Shown piece by piece: positions 1 to 8,475 of a DNA stretch of 64,000 nucleotides. A program made the position numbers and the translations under genes. Where the stretch lies: NCBI RefSeq assembly GCF_019603315.1, contig NZ_CP080649.1:2614176-2678175 (forward strand), written 5' to 3'. This DNA is from Ruficoccus sp. ZRK36. Its GTDB lineage: Bacteria > Verrucomicrobiota > Verrucomicrobiia > Opitutales > Cerasicoccaceae. A model generated the notes under the pieces. The model made no database searches and was not told the origin of the DNA. It saw only the letters and a list, made by a program, of their open reading frames with translations. Positions within the stretch are counted from its first letter, which is position 1; each line of letters begins with the position of its first letter.

Positions 1-772
1 GGAAGATGCGGAAAAGCGCGCGGGAGAGGCCGGTGTCGGCATCGAGGCCGGCGAGGTTAATACGCAGCAGGCGGACGGCGTCCTCCTCGGATTGGAGGCG
101 TGTGCCCTGTGCGCGCCCGAAGACCTCGTAGGAGGAGATTGTTTCCCCGTCGACGGCGGGCGGCTCAAGCTGGTTGGCCTGAAAGATGCCTTCGCGCAGG
201 ATGTCCTTGAGGATGAGGCGGCCCTCGTTGAGGTAGCGCGTGAGCTGCTCGGGAGTGCAACGCTCGACCAGCAGCGAGAGGTCTTCGCTGTTAATACCGG
301 TGCCGGTGAGCTGGTTAAACTGCTGGGCAAAGGTGTCGATGGCGATCTTGCGGTCCTCGGCAGGCAGATCGGTCAACTCCGGGAGGAGGTCGTCATTGAT
401 CCCGGTTTCGAGCTGCTCGATTTTGTCGTTAAAGCCCTGGTAAACGCCTGGGTTGATCCGGTAGTAGGGGCCGATCTGGCGCTTGCGCTGCTCGATCAGG
501 CGGTTGGTCTGCGTCTGGCTCTCGTAGGAGAAGGGTATCTCCGCGGTGACGCGGATGCGCGCGGTCTGCCCCGGCAGTACGCGCGGCCCCGCCGGAGAGC
601 GACCCACAAAACAGATCAGCACGATGGCGAGCGTGAGCCCGAGCATAAGCCCGGTGGCAAGCCATTGGTTAGTGTCGATGGCTTCTCGTACGCTGGACGG
701 GCGTCCCTCGTCCCGGCGTTTACGCCGAGCTTCGACAATCTGCTCCTTCTTACTCTTTTTCTTAAATACCAT
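1..772 (-). CDS. 7TM-HD family membrane protein (PgpH/YqfF-like), N-terminal part
   Basis: Partial: the frame is open from ATG at 772 to the window edge, so only the first 257 residues are seen. A basic N-terminus (KKKSKKEQ) is followed by one membrane segment at about residues 37-57 (TGLMLGLTLAIVLICFVG) and a hydrophilic extracytoplasmic region with the motif VLPGQTARIRVTAEIPF and YESQTQTNRLIEQRKRQIGP. This matches the 7TMR-HDED extracellular domain of HD hydrolases that degrade cyclic di-AMP in other phyla. The remaining membrane segments and HD domain would lie beyond the edge, so enzymatic function is inferred. It follows phoH on the same strand with a gap of about 50 bp; phoH and this family are commonly neighbours, which supports the call. 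Confidence 0.82.
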   Translation of the reverse strand, partial: MVFKKKSKKEQIVEARRKRRDEGRPSSVREAIDTNQWLATGLMLGLTLAIVLICFVGRSPAGPRVLPGQTARIRVTAEIPFSYESQTQTNRLIEQRKRQIGPYYRINPGVYQGFNDKIEQLETGINDDLLPELTDLPAEDRKIAIDTFAQQFNQLTGTGINSEDLSLLVERCTPEQLTRYLNEGRLILKDILREGIFQANQLEPPAVDGETISSYEVFGRAQGTRLQSEEDAVRLLRINLAGLDADTGLSRALFRIF

Positions 773-823
773 AATCAATCGAGCGATGCCGCCGTTGTAA
801 GGCGGCGCAGTCACTTGGGGTCC

Positions 824-1798
824 TTATTTGGACTTCTTGGACCGGCTGTCGCTGAGGTGGTTTTCGTAGGCGTGGATGATACGGCTCACCAGCGGGTGGC
901 GCACCACGTCGGCGTGGTCGAAGTAAAACAGCTTGATCCCCTCGATATGGGCGAGGATCTCGACGGCCTGCTTGAGGCCGGACTGCTGTGCTCGGGGCAG
1001 GTCCACCTGGGTGATGTCACCGGTGATGATCATCCGGCTGCTATCGCCCAGACGCGTGAGGAACATCATCATCTGCTCGGGAGAGGTATTCTGGGCCTCG
1101 TCGAGGATGACGTAAGCATTGGAAAGGGTACGGCCACGCATGTAGGCCAGTGGGGCGATCTCGATCAGCCCCTTTTCGGTCATGCGCTCGGTTTCCTCCG
1201 GGCCGACCATTTCATTGAGGGCATCGTAAATAGGGCGCAGGTAGGGCAGGAGCTTTTCCTTCAGGTCGCCGGGCAGGAAGCCCAGGGCCTCACCGGCCTC
1301 AACGGCGGGACGGGTGATGATGAGCTTCTGGACCTTTTTCTCCTGCAGGGCCTGAATGGCGGCAGCCATGGCCAGGTAGGTCTTACCGGTACCAGCCGGG
1401 CCGATCCCGAAGACGATGTCGTTCTTGCCGATGAACTGCAGGTAGCGCTTCTGGTTGATCGTTTTGGGGACGATGCTCTTTTTGCGCAGTTGGATGACGA
1501 GCGGGTTGTTAAAGACCTCGCGCATCTCGTCGGCCTCACCGCGGGCGATAGAGGCGAGCATGTTGTCAAAGTCGGAGCGGCCGATCTGGATACCCTGGCC
1601 GCGGAGCTTGTCCAGGAGCCCGAAAAGCTCGGTGGCGGCGGCTACAGCGTCCTCCTCACCGTCAATCTTGATCCAGTCGTCGCGTGAGACGAGGGTCACG
1701 TCCAGGGCTTGTTCAGCCTTGGCGAGGTTTTCGTCGTTGGAGCAGTAGAGCTGGGCCAGGTGGCGGGGGCTCGGGAAGGTGAGGGTCTCAGAGGCCAT
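824..1798 (-). CDS. phoH: PhoH-like ATPase
   Basis: A 324-residue cytoplasmic P-loop protein of the PhoH/PhoL family, a putative RNA-linked ATPase whose precise substrate is unsettled. Walker A is GPAGTGKT at residues 133-140; Walker B-like VILDEAQN lies near residue 225; the conserved [16 protein letters not shown] and [11 protein letters not shown] segments are also present. The length is normal for the PhoL group. An N-terminal KH-like stretch (residues 5-60) precedes the ATPase core. It lies upstream of the 7TM-HD gene on the same strand and probably shares its transcript. ATG at 1798 gives a full-length protein; no strong Shine-Dalgarno site is visible. Confidence 0.95.
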   Translation of the reverse strand: MASETLTFPSPRHLAQLYCSNDENLAKAEQALDVTLVSRDDWIKIDGEEDAVAAATELFGLLDKLRGQGIQIGRSDFDNMLASIARGEADEMREVFNNPLVIQLRKKSIVPKTINQKRYLQFIGKNDIVFGIGPAGTGKTYLAMAAAIQALQEKKVQKLIITRPAVEAGEALGFLPGDLKEKLLPYLRPIYDALNEMVGPEETERMTEKGLIEIAPLAYMRGRTLSNAYVILDEAQNTSPEQMMMFLTRLGDSSRMIITGDITQVDLPRAQQSGLKQAVEILAHIEGIKLFYFDHADVVRHPLVSRIIHAYENHLSDSRSKKSK

Positions 1799-1870
1799 AC
1801 AGTGAAATGCGGGCGCGCGTATCTCTCGGGTTAAGTAGCAGGGCGGATGCCGGGTTCATACACGCGGCTA

Positions 1871-2359
1871 TTATTCCTCCACGAATTGCTTCAGTCGCTG
1901 CCACATGGCGTCGAGCGATTCCGGTAAAACCTTGGTTTCTCCCAGGACGGGCATGAAGTTGGTGTCGCCGTCCCAGCGGGGGACGATATGGCAGTGCAGA
2001 TGCTTGGGGATGCCGGCGCCAGCGGCGCGGCCGAGGTTGAAGCCCACATTGAAACCATCGGGATGGATGGCGCGTTCGAGTATCTGCTGCCCCTTGATAA
2101 TGGTGTCGAAGTAATCGGCTTTTTCCTCCGCTGTCAATGCATCCAGACGGCTGACTTCGCGGTACGGGATGACGAGCAGGTGCCCGGCATTGTACGGGAA
2201 TTTATTCAGCACGAGGTAGCAGTGCTCGGAGCGGTGCACGATCAACACCTTGCGGTCGTCGCCCTCCAGAGGGAGCGCCACAAAGGGGTTGTGCTCCCCA
2301 CTTTCAGGCTTGGGGACCTCGATGTAAGGCATGCGCCAGTATGAATGCAAAAAATTCAT
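1871..2359 (-). CDS. HIT family nucleotide hydrolase/transferase
   Basis: A 162-residue histidine-triad protein. The HIT signature HLHCHIVPRW is at residues 120-129, with the H-x-H-x-H catalytic/binding histidines at 120, 122 and 124; the upstream NVGFNLGRAAGAGIPKH is also typical. The family hydrolyses or transfers nucleoside phosphates such as Ap4A or AMP-lysine; the substrate here cannot be fixed. The extended N-terminus (SYWRMPYIEVPKPESGEHNPF) resembles the Ap4A phosphorylase-like HIT group found in actinobacteria and PVC bacteria. It lies 72 bp upstream of phoH on the same strand. A second in-frame ATG at residue 10 (codon start 2332) is possible. Confidence 0.92.
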   Translation of the reverse strand: MNFLHSYWRMPYIEVPKPESGEHNPFVALPLEGDDRKVLIVHRSEHCYLVLNKFPYNAGHLLVIPYREVSRLDALTAEEKADYFDTIIKGQQILERAIHPDGFNVGFNLGRAAGAGIPKHLHCHIVPRWDGDTNFMPVLGETKVLPESLDAMWQRLKQFVEE

Positions 2360-2570
2360 TCCCCCCCAGCGTGACGGTCCATGCCCTTGACGTCAACGCC
2401 GGGAAATGGCCCCGAACGCCTTCCCCGACACGCTTAATCTGGCATCGTTGCTGCCTCGGAGCGTTTGCGTAAAGTATTGATGATTAGCGCCGTTTCCGGT
2501 GGTTATCCGGTGTGAAGTGTCTGCTTTGGGGCTGTTCTTTAGAATGGTTCTAAAAAACTCCTGCGCGAGT

Positions 2571-3038
2571 TCAGGTTGTTTTGAGGGGCAGGATGACCTC
2601 ATCGAAAGCCAGATGGTGGGTGATTTCGCGCAGGATGAGCAGGTAGGCGGCGAATTCCGTCTCTGTTGGTATCACGTCCTGGCTGGCAGGGAGCCCCTTG
2701 ACGATGTCTGCCAGGCGGTTGAAGACGCTCTCCAGCTCCTCGCGGGGCAGGATCAGCTGACCGTCGCGCTCGACAGTGTCGAAAGCGAGGCGTGCGATCT
2801 GCCGGGCGCGTTCATCATCGGTGGTGAGGGACGATTCGCCGTCGAAGGCGTGTTCAATCGTGGCCAGCTCGTCCTCGGTGTACTGGATAGCGTGGTCGAT
2901 CTGCGCATAGGTGGGTGGGAACTCGCCGAAAAACTGCCGTGCGAGTTGGCCGAAGCCCAGCGGGAGGCGGATTTCGCCGTTGGGGGCGGAGGGATGGTCA
3001 AAGCGCGTGCTGTTCTCGGAGATTTCTAACCGGATCAT
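2571..3038 (-). CDS. conserved hypothetical protein, acidic, helical
   Basis: I do not recognise this 155-residue protein. It has no signal peptide or membrane segment, is acidic, and reads as mostly helical (for example DDERARQIARLAFDTVE and REELESVFNRLADIVKGL). A short N-terminal beta-like part (MIRLEISENSTRF...GEIRLPLGFGQLARQFFGEFPP) precedes the helices. Codon use resembles the neighbouring housekeeping genes, so it appears resident. It lies between the HIT gene and the HdeD-like gene, all on the minus strand, but with gaps of about 200 and 100 bp it may be transcribed alone. Reading-frame integrity and third-position GC make it a likely real gene. Confidence 0.7.
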   Translation of the reverse strand: MIRLEISENSTRFDHPSAPNGEIRLPLGFGQLARQFFGEFPPTYAQIDHAIQYTEDELATIEHAFDGESSLTTDDERARQIARLAFDTVERDGQLILPREELESVFNRLADIVKGLPASQDVIPTETEFAAYLLILREITHHLAFDEVILPLKTT

Positions 3039-3085
3039 GTTTTGTAAATGTAGCCATTTTTCGGCGTTTCGCGCATTTTGGGCAC

Positions 3086-3112
3086 AAAAAAGCCGGGCAA
3101 AATCGCCCGGCT
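3086..3112 (-). terminator. rho-independent terminator of the HdeD-like gene
   Basis: On the minus strand a perfect 8-bp stem AGCCGGGC/GCCCGGCT with loop GATTTT is followed at once by a run of six T. It starts about 22 nt after the stop codon of the HdeD-like gene, as expected for its intrinsic terminator. Confidence 0.88.
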
Positions 3113-3134
3113 GTGAAATTGTCAGTGAGGCATC

Positions 3135-3731
3135 TCAGGGATTCGACGTGTGCTTTTTGATCCCGCCGGAGACACGGAGCAGGAACAGCCCGGCCATCAG
3201 CAGGTTAATCCCGATCAGCATGCCGAGGAACCACTCAGCCGAGACCGGCCACTGGGCGTAGACGATCCAGGCGATGATGAGCCCGAAAATGCCGTTGATG
3301 ATCGCCATGCCTGCGCCGGGCACGCCCATGGCGCGCAGCCCGTAGATGATCTTGAAAATCCCGTCGATGAGGAAGTACCCCGCCACAATCAGCGTGAGGA
3401 TGGCCATCCACTCCAGCGGCTTGCTGATGACGAGCGCGCCGACCACAGCGGTCAGGATGCCCGAGGCCAGGCGCCAGATGAAGTTTTTCGCCTTCATGGC
3501 CTGCAGGGCGCCGATGACGCTGAAAATCCCGCCAATCAGAAACAGCCAGCCCAGAAACAGGCTCAGCCCGACCGAGAACAGCCCCGGCAGCATAATGGCG
3601 AGCACGCCCAGCACGATAAAGAGGATGGCCTCAAACTTGAGCCAGCCGGCGTACTTCTGAGACTTTTCCGGGTCCAGCCCGAGGAATTTAAAGAGAGGAG
3701 GTTGGGGGGATGGTGTGTCTGACATACTCAC
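3135..3731 (-). CDS. HdeD/DUF308 family membrane protein
   Basis: A 198-residue integral membrane protein with about six hydrophobic segments, arranged as repeated pairs (LFIVLGVLAIMLPGLFSVGL, LFLGWLFLIGGIFSVIGAL, ASGILTAVVGALVIS, AILTLIVAGYFLIDGIFKII, IINGIFGLIIAWIVYA, FLGMLIGINLLMAGLFLL). The internal duplication and the GxxFxIxxGL pattern are those of the HdeD/DUF308 family, named for an E. coli acid-resistance protein; biochemical function is unknown. The N-terminus is polar and proline-rich. An intrinsic terminator follows the stop codon, and a palindromic repeat block lies upstream, so it is probably a single-gene transcript. Confidence 0.85.
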   Translation of the reverse strand: MSMSDTPSPQPPLFKFLGLDPEKSQKYAGWLKFEAILFIVLGVLAIMLPGLFSVGLSLFLGWLFLIGGIFSVIGALQAMKAKNFIWRLASGILTAVVGALVISKPLEWMAILTLIVAGYFLIDGIFKIIYGLRAMGVPGAGMAIINGIFGLIIAWIVYAQWPVSAEWFLGMLIGINLLMAGLFLLRVSGGIKKHTSNP

Positions 3732-3776
3732 CAGCTATACCACTTTCCCTAACGCGGGGAAGCTTTATTCTAGGTA

Positions 3777-3950
3777 GGCAGGACAGAGTCCTGCACCTGT
3801 GGTTCTTATGTGATACGGTGGTAACCCAGTTTGATGCTGCGGATCGAAAGTGCAGGGTCCGACTGGACCAGCGTTCTTAAAGATAACATTTGGGCAGGCA
3901 CGCAGTGCCGTAGGGGCGGAGCCCCTCACTGTCCGGTCCGGTCACGCACC
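3777..3950 (-). repeat. palindromic modular repeat, copy R1
   Basis: Intergenic block between two minus-strand genes. It contains the hairpin GCAGGAC-aga-GTCCTGC followed by ACCTG (3778-3799), a remnant of the long-hairpin module (GATGCTGCGGATCGAAAGTGCAG then GGTCC-gactGGACC, 3832-3870), and, inverted, the cap GGTGCGTGACC plus GGGGCtccGCCCC followed by TACGGCACTG (3895-3950). The last part is nearly identical to 28519-28573. The long stem itself is missing here. The stop codon of the DUF3817-like gene lies inside the cap. Confidence 0.85.
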
Positions 3951-4250
3951 GGCTTCAGCGGCGTGAAGGCGCAGGCGCTTGTCTACGAGGAAGGGCCCGA
4001 AAGGCACCAGCGCAGCGATAAAGAACAGCGCCCCTCGGCGCAGGCTCCAGTCCGCCAGGATGGTGGCGATCATCAGCAGCACGACGAACCCGATGAAGAG
4101 CACTCCGTGCGCCCAGCCCACGACTTTGACCGCCTCCGGCATGTCGCCGAAGTATTTTAAGGGCATGGCGACGCCGAGCAGCAGGAGAAAGGAAATACCC
4201 TCGATCAGACCAATGATTCGCAGGCGGTGAATGGCTTTAACGGGACACAT
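3942..4250 (-). CDS. DUF3817-like small membrane protein
   Basis: A 102-residue protein with three hydrophobic segments: IGLIEGISFLLLLGVAMPLKYF (residues 13-34), AHGVLFIGFVVLLMIATIL (about 47-65) and ALFFIAALVPFGPFLVDKRL (about 74-93). The order RxIGxxEGxSxLLL, HGxLFI and PFGPFxxDxRL is that of the DUF3817 family, inner-membrane proteins of unknown function. Residues GWAHG and DKRL are conserved in the family from memory. The last residues AGA and the stop codon lie in the repeat cap GGTGCGTGACC, so the C-terminus is defined by the repeat. It stands apart from neighbours and is probably monocistronic. Confidence 0.82.
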   Translation of the reverse strand: MCPVKAIHRLRIIGLIEGISFLLLLGVAMPLKYFGDMPEAVKVVGWAHGVLFIGFVVLLMIATILADWSLRRGALFFIAALVPFGPFLVDKRLRLHAAEAGA

Positions 4251-4341
4251 GACCGTCAGGGAAGATCAAAGTGGGGCGTTGTCAAGCCGGTGGCGTAAGA
4301 CTTGCTTTTGGACAGGCAAAGCGTTTCTAATTTACTAAGAT

Positions 4342-5508
4342 ATGCGCTACGCCATTGTCATTGTTTCCATGTCTCTCGCGATGGCCTCGGGCTCGGCTCT
4401 GGGCAGCGAGTATGACTCACCGTACGACATCACGCTCGACCCGGATATTGCCGCCTGGACGACGGACATCCCCGGCCGCATCGACACGGTAAACGCCCAC
4501 TCCACGCCCGGCCCGGAGAACTGGTACAACTACTCCGACCCCGCGTGGAACGATGGCATCGGCCACGAATGGGGCGTGACGGTGCCCCAGCTCTACAGCA
4601 CGGACAACCCGGCAAACACGCTCGCCAACGAGACTCGCCAAGTCGTGAACGGCGGGGCTATCCCCACCGCTCCCACAGGTGTCAACACCTACACCTACCA
4701 GCGGCAGCGCCTGCTGAGTGTAGCCAAAAGCCTCGTCGGCACACCCTATCAGCACCACCACAACCCCGACTGGAATCCCTACGACAACGGTTTCTCCTCA
4801 GACATCAACGCGCCCAACTACTGGAACTGGAACCAGGTGAGTAACCAGCCCCAGCTCAAGACGATTTCCAACCAGACCCTCGATAACCCATGGCAGGCCG
4901 AGTACGGGCAGGGGACGGCCGGGATCGATTGTAGTAACTTCGCCTCGTACATCTACAATGTCGCTCTCGGCATCCAGATGGATACCGCCATCGGCACACT
5001 GGGCGAGGAAGTCGTCGGCTCTCTCACGGCCAACCCCATCATCGCGCCCGACGGGCAGCTCATCACGCCGGGCTTTCTCAACGGCCCCAACTACAACAGC
5101 GGAGCCGCTAACGGCCCCAACTCACTGGCCACGCTCATCGAGCTCTTCCAGCCGGGTGACCTGCTCTTTATCACCGGTGAGCCCAACCAGCCCGACGACA
5201 TCACACACGTCATCATCTGGCTCGGCAGCTATGGCACGCTTGAGGACGGCACCCCCTCGGATGTCCCCCTCGTGATCAGCAGCCACGACAACACGCCCGC
5301 GATCTTCGACGGTGACGGTAACCTGCCGCCTCCCGGCGTCGAGATCCTGCCCTTTACCTACGATGATAACTGGTTCTACCAGAACTTCAGCCACGCCATG
5401 CGTGTCATCGACCCCGCCTCCGTCCCCGAGCCCGGCGAACTCGCCCTGATCGGCGGCCTGCTCGCCCTGGGAGTAGGGCTGTGGCGAAAGCGATATACTG
5501 CGAAGTAA
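4342..5508 (+). CDS. PEP-CTERM anchored NlpC/P60-like secreted protein
   Basis: A 388-residue exported protein. A signal peptide (residues 1-21) is followed by a 330-residue domain and the C-terminal sorting tripartite signal VPEPGELALIGGLLALGVGL-WRKR (361-383), the target of an exosortase. The middle resembles NlpC/P60 or amidase cysteine peptidases: VGTPYQHHH near 132-140, the Cys nucleophile in GIDCSNFASYIYN at C197, GDLLFITG at 272-279 and the catalytic His in THVIIWLG at H289; H315 may be the third polar residue. Such enzymes cut peptidoglycan peptides or other gamma-glutamyl links. The combination of PEP-CTERM with this fold suggests a surface or envelope-space hydrolase; substrate is unknown. 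Confidence 0.8.
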   Translation: MRYAIVIVSMSLAMASGSALGSEYDSPYDITLDPDIAAWTTDIPGRIDTVNAHSTPGPENWYNYSDPAWNDGIGHEWGVTVPQLYSTDNPANTLANETRQVVNGGAIPTAPTGVNTYTYQRQRLLSVAKSLVGTPYQHHHNPDWNPYDNGFSSDINAPNYWNWNQVSNQPQLKTISNQTLDNPWQAEYGQGTAGIDCSNFASYIYNVALGIQMDTAIGTLGEEVVGSLTANPIIAPDGQLITPGFLNGPNYNSGAANGPNSLATLIELFQPGDLLFITGEPNQPDDITHVIIWLGSYGTLEDGTPSDVPLVISSHDNTPAIFDGDGNLPPPGVEILPFTYDDNWFYQNFSHAMRVIDPASVPEPGELALIGGLLALGVGLWRKRYTAK

Positions 5509-5557
5509 GTATTTTAATTGGTGACAGCAATCTTAAAGGAAAATATTACTCTATGAT

Positions 5558-6394
5558 GTGCGGTTGGATTACCCGAATAACCTTACATGGGATTCTATTG
5601 TATCATCATGCCTTTCGGCATGCATCAGCAATAACTACAAAATTTTGCTGAAGAGAGCGAAAAGAAAAATAGTATACAGAGACTGTGATCTTGAGTCTCT
5701 TAAAGTATTGAAATGTTCAAATATCAGAGAGCTGATAATCGCAGAACTGGTCAACGATTTAGAAGATTGTTTCAATGAGGTAGTAGTGTACCACGCCTGC
5801 CGAACAGATGACGTAGATTCTTACTATAAAAAAGGAGTTGTCCCTCTTTCATTGGTACAGGCGCAGGACAAGTTGAGAGCTGTTTTTTCAGATGTAGCGT
5901 CGGAAAGTGACTTCATTAAAGCCATCGAAAAAATAAAAACAACATACCGGGAAGGGTATGTTTATGCATCACTAGATCCTCGTCACATTCAGGCTAATTG
6001 TGGCCACTATTTAATCTATGGAAGTGAATATCTAGGTTGTTTATCTACAAACCTACCAAGGAGTATACTTAAAGAGCCAAGAGATCGACTCAAGGAAACT
6101 GGGAAGGCTGCATTTATTAAATGTATTGTCTCAATTCATATATTGAGTGACCTTGAATGTCTGGCATCGGCAATGATTGCTGATCACTGCTACCGTATTG
6201 CACATGAAAGAGAAGATGTTCACCCAATTCGTTACTGTATAGCGACAAAATCATGTATACCTTCTGATTGCGTCATTGGTCATATCTTCCCAGCGAAAAT
6301 ATGGGATCCATATAAGCAGCGTTGTTGGGATGATGTTAATTTAAAATATGATTATACAATCAGCCGCTGGGATTTTAAACCAGAAATGGCATAA
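5558..6394 (+). CDS. AT-rich orphan protein, unknown function
   Basis: I do not recognise this 278-residue protein. The reading frame opens with GTG at 5558; an AGGA at 5537-5540 is rather far (17 nt), and a nearer ATG at 5553 is out of frame. Base composition and codon use are much more AT-rich than the flanking genes, typical of recent acquisition. Ten or more cysteines are scattered through it. The stretch VVYHACRTDDVDSYYKKGVVPLS, followed by a predicted YVYASLDP and HYLIYGSEYL, has the rhythm of ADP-ribosyltransferase-like folds (H near an N-terminal strand, then a Y/S strand, then an E), but this is only a resemblance. It sits convergent to thrS with 16 bp between stop codons. Confidence 0.72.
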   Translation: MRLDYPNNLTWDSIVSSCLSACISNNYKILLKRAKRKIVYRDCDLESLKVLKCSNIRELIIAELVNDLEDCFNEVVVYHACRTDDVDSYYKKGVVPLSLVQAQDKLRAVFSDVASESDFIKAIEKIKTTYREGYVYASLDPRHIQANCGHYLIYGSEYLGCLSTNLPRSILKEPRDRLKETGKAAFIKCIVSIHILSDLECLASAMIADHCYRIAHEREDVHPIRYCIATKSCIPSDCVIGHIFPAKIWDPYKQRCWDDVNLKYDYTISRWDFKPEMA

Positions 6395-6410
6395 ATGAAT
6401 GTTTTCTATT

Positions 6411-8240
6411 CTACGCCTCCGGCAGTGCCTTGGCGTCGATGACGGCCTTGAGCTTGGCGACGGTGTCGGCGACGGAGGCGGTGCCTTCGAGGGACTTGCC
6501 CACGCGGGAGCGCAGGGAGACCTGCCCGGCTTCGGCTTCCTTTTCGCCGCAGATGAGCATGGTCGGGACCTTGTCGAGCTCGGCCCGGCGGATCTTGGCG
6601 CCCAGCTTCTCATCGTGCCGGTCGAGGCCGACGCGCATGCCTGCGGCCTTGAGCTGGTTGACGACCTCGGCGGCGTAGGCGTTGGTCTTCTCGGAGATCG
6701 GGAGCACGCGCACCTGCTCGGGGGCGAGCCAGAGCGGGAAGTTCCCGCCGAAGTGCTCGATCAGCACGCCGACGAAGCGCTCCATCGAGCCGAAGGGGGC
6801 ACGGTGCAGCATGACGGGGCGGTGCGGCTGGTTGTCCGCGCCGATGTACTCGATCTTGAAGCGTTCGGGCAGGTTGTAGTCCACCTGGACGGTGCCCAGC
6901 TGCCACTCGCGGCCGATGACGTCCTTGACCACGAAGTCGATCTTCGGGCCGTAGAAGGCGGCCTCGCCGGACTCCTCGGTAAAGGGGACCTCCAGCGACT
7001 GTGCGACCTCGCGCAGGGCGTTCTCGGCCTTGTCCCACTTTTCGGCAGCGCCGACATACTTGCTGCTGTCGGGATCACGCAGACCGACGCGTACGCGGTA
7101 GTCCTTCATGCCGAGGGTGTTGAAAACGGTCTTCACGAGGTCGAGGCAGGCCAGGATCTCGTCGCGGACCTGATCCTCGGTGCAGAAGATGTGGGCGTCG
7201 TCCTGGGTGAAGCCGCGCACGCGGGTCATGCCGTTGAGCTCGCCGGACTTTTCCCAGCGGTAGACGGTGCCAAACTCGGCCAGGCGCACGGGCAGGTCGC
7301 GGTAGCTGTGGGGGCTGCTCTTGTAAATCTCGATGTGCATCGGGCAGTTCATCGGCTTGAGCAGGTAGCCGTCGGCTTCGCCCTCGTTGAGCTTGTTGGA
7401 GAGGTCGGCGCAGGAGCAGCCCTCGTGGCCGAGCTTTTCCATCTCCTCGCGGTCCACCAGCGGGGTGAACTGCGAGTCCTGGTAGTACGGGAAGTGTCCG
7501 CTGGTGCGGTAGAGGCCGAGGCGGCCGATGTGCGGCGTGAAGACCTGGCTGTAGCCGCCCTTGCGGAGCTCCTCGGAGATGAAGTCCTGCAACTCCTGGC
7601 GGATGACCGCGCCTGCGGGTTTCCACAGCACGAGGCCCTGGCCCACGGCTTCACTGATCTCAAACAAGCCCATGTCCTTACCGACCTTGCGGTGGTCGCG
7701 CTTGCGGGCTTCTTCGAGGTTCTGCAAGTACTCGGCCAGCTCGTCCTTGGTCGGGAAAGCCGTCCCGTAGATGCGCTGGAGCTGCTTGTTTTTCTCGTCG
7801 CCGCGGTGGTAGGCACCGGCCACGCTGAGCAGCTTAAAGGCCTTGATCTTCTTGGTGTAGTTGACGTGTGTGCCCGCGCACAGGTCGATAAAGTCGCCGT
7901 TGCGGTAGAAGGAGATCGGCTCGCCCTCGGGGATGTCGGCCAGACGCCCGAGCTTGTACTCGGCCTGCCCAAAGTCCTGGATGATCTTCGTGGCTTCCTC
8001 GCGGGAGCACTCCTGGCGCTCGAACTTCTGGTTCTCCTTGATGACCTTTTTCATCTCCGCTTCGAGGGCCTCAAGGTCCTCGGCGGTAAACTTGTGCTCC
8101 AGATCGAAGTCGTAGTAAAAGCCGGTGTCAGTCGGGGGGCCGATATCGAGCTTGGTCTCGGGGAAGAGACGCAGCACGGCCGTGGCCAGCACGTGCGAGG
8201 TGGAGTGGCGGAGTTCTTCGAGCGGAGTCATCGCTTTCAT
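6411..8240 (-). CDS. thrS: threonyl-tRNA synthetase lacking the TGS domain
   Basis: Class II ThrRS, 609 residues from ATG at 8240 (a second ATG at 8231). The second additional/editing domain starts at once with LRHSTSHVLA, then GFYYDF and the LCAGTHV motif; the catalytic core has YLLKPMNCPMH, RxxxxGTVYRWEKSGELNGMTRVRGFTQDDAHIFC and VMLHRAPFGSMER, including the zinc ligands Cys (NCPMH), His (DDAH) and His (MLHR). The C-terminal anticodon domain ends with GEKEAEAGQVSLRSR. The usual 60-residue N-terminal TGS domain is absent; the upstream in-frame extension to 8381 has no TGS-like sequence. Editing residues appear intact. No IF3 or L20 gene follows. Confidence 0.95.
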   Translation of the reverse strand: MKAMTPLEELRHSTSHVLATAVLRLFPETKLDIGPPTDTGFYYDFDLEHKFTAEDLEALEAEMKKVIKENQKFERQECSREEATKIIQDFGQAEYKLGRLADIPEGEPISFYRNGDFIDLCAGTHVNYTKKIKAFKLLSVAGAYHRGDEKNKQLQRIYGTAFPTKDELAEYLQNLEEARKRDHRKVGKDMGLFEISEAVGQGLVLWKPAGAVIRQELQDFISEELRKGGYSQVFTPHIGRLGLYRTSGHFPYYQDSQFTPLVDREEMEKLGHEGCSCADLSNKLNEGEADGYLLKPMNCPMHIEIYKSSPHSYRDLPVRLAEFGTVYRWEKSGELNGMTRVRGFTQDDAHIFCTEDQVRDEILACLDLVKTVFNTLGMKDYRVRVGLRDPDSSKYVGAAEKWDKAENALREVAQSLEVPFTEESGEAAFYGPKIDFVVKDVIGREWQLGTVQVDYNLPERFKIEYIGADNQPHRPVMLHRAPFGSMERFVGVLIEHFGGNFPLWLAPEQVRVLPISEKTNAYAAEVVNQLKAAGMRVGLDRHDEKLGAKIRRAELDKVPTMLICGEKEAEAGQVSLRSRVGKSLEGTASVADTVAKLKAVIDAKALPEA

Positions 8241-8475
8241 GGTAAAATCTGGGGTTCCGGGCGGCGAAAATGCCGACCCCGAAAAACCGTCCATCGTGCC
8301 GTTTTTAGACTCAGTGTCAAAAGGAAAGCGGGCAGGGGCTGTGCCAATCCTGAACCTTGAATCGGCCCTGTGCTGAGCCATGGTTGCAGATGGCCCTTCA
8401 GATTGCCATCAACCCGGTAATGGTAGCATCGGTAATGGGCTCGAGGACCTTTGCTCCGGTAATCTCGATAAAATC

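Noticed and set aside
92-1687. A long plus-strand open frame opposite phoH and the 7TM-HD gene
   Set aside because: Its translation has no recognisable domain and its codons mirror the phoH frame; high GC makes antisense frames long.
6399-8360. A 653-codon plus-strand frame opposite thrS
   Set aside because: Shadow of the thrS frame; the minus-strand product has all ThrRS motifs.
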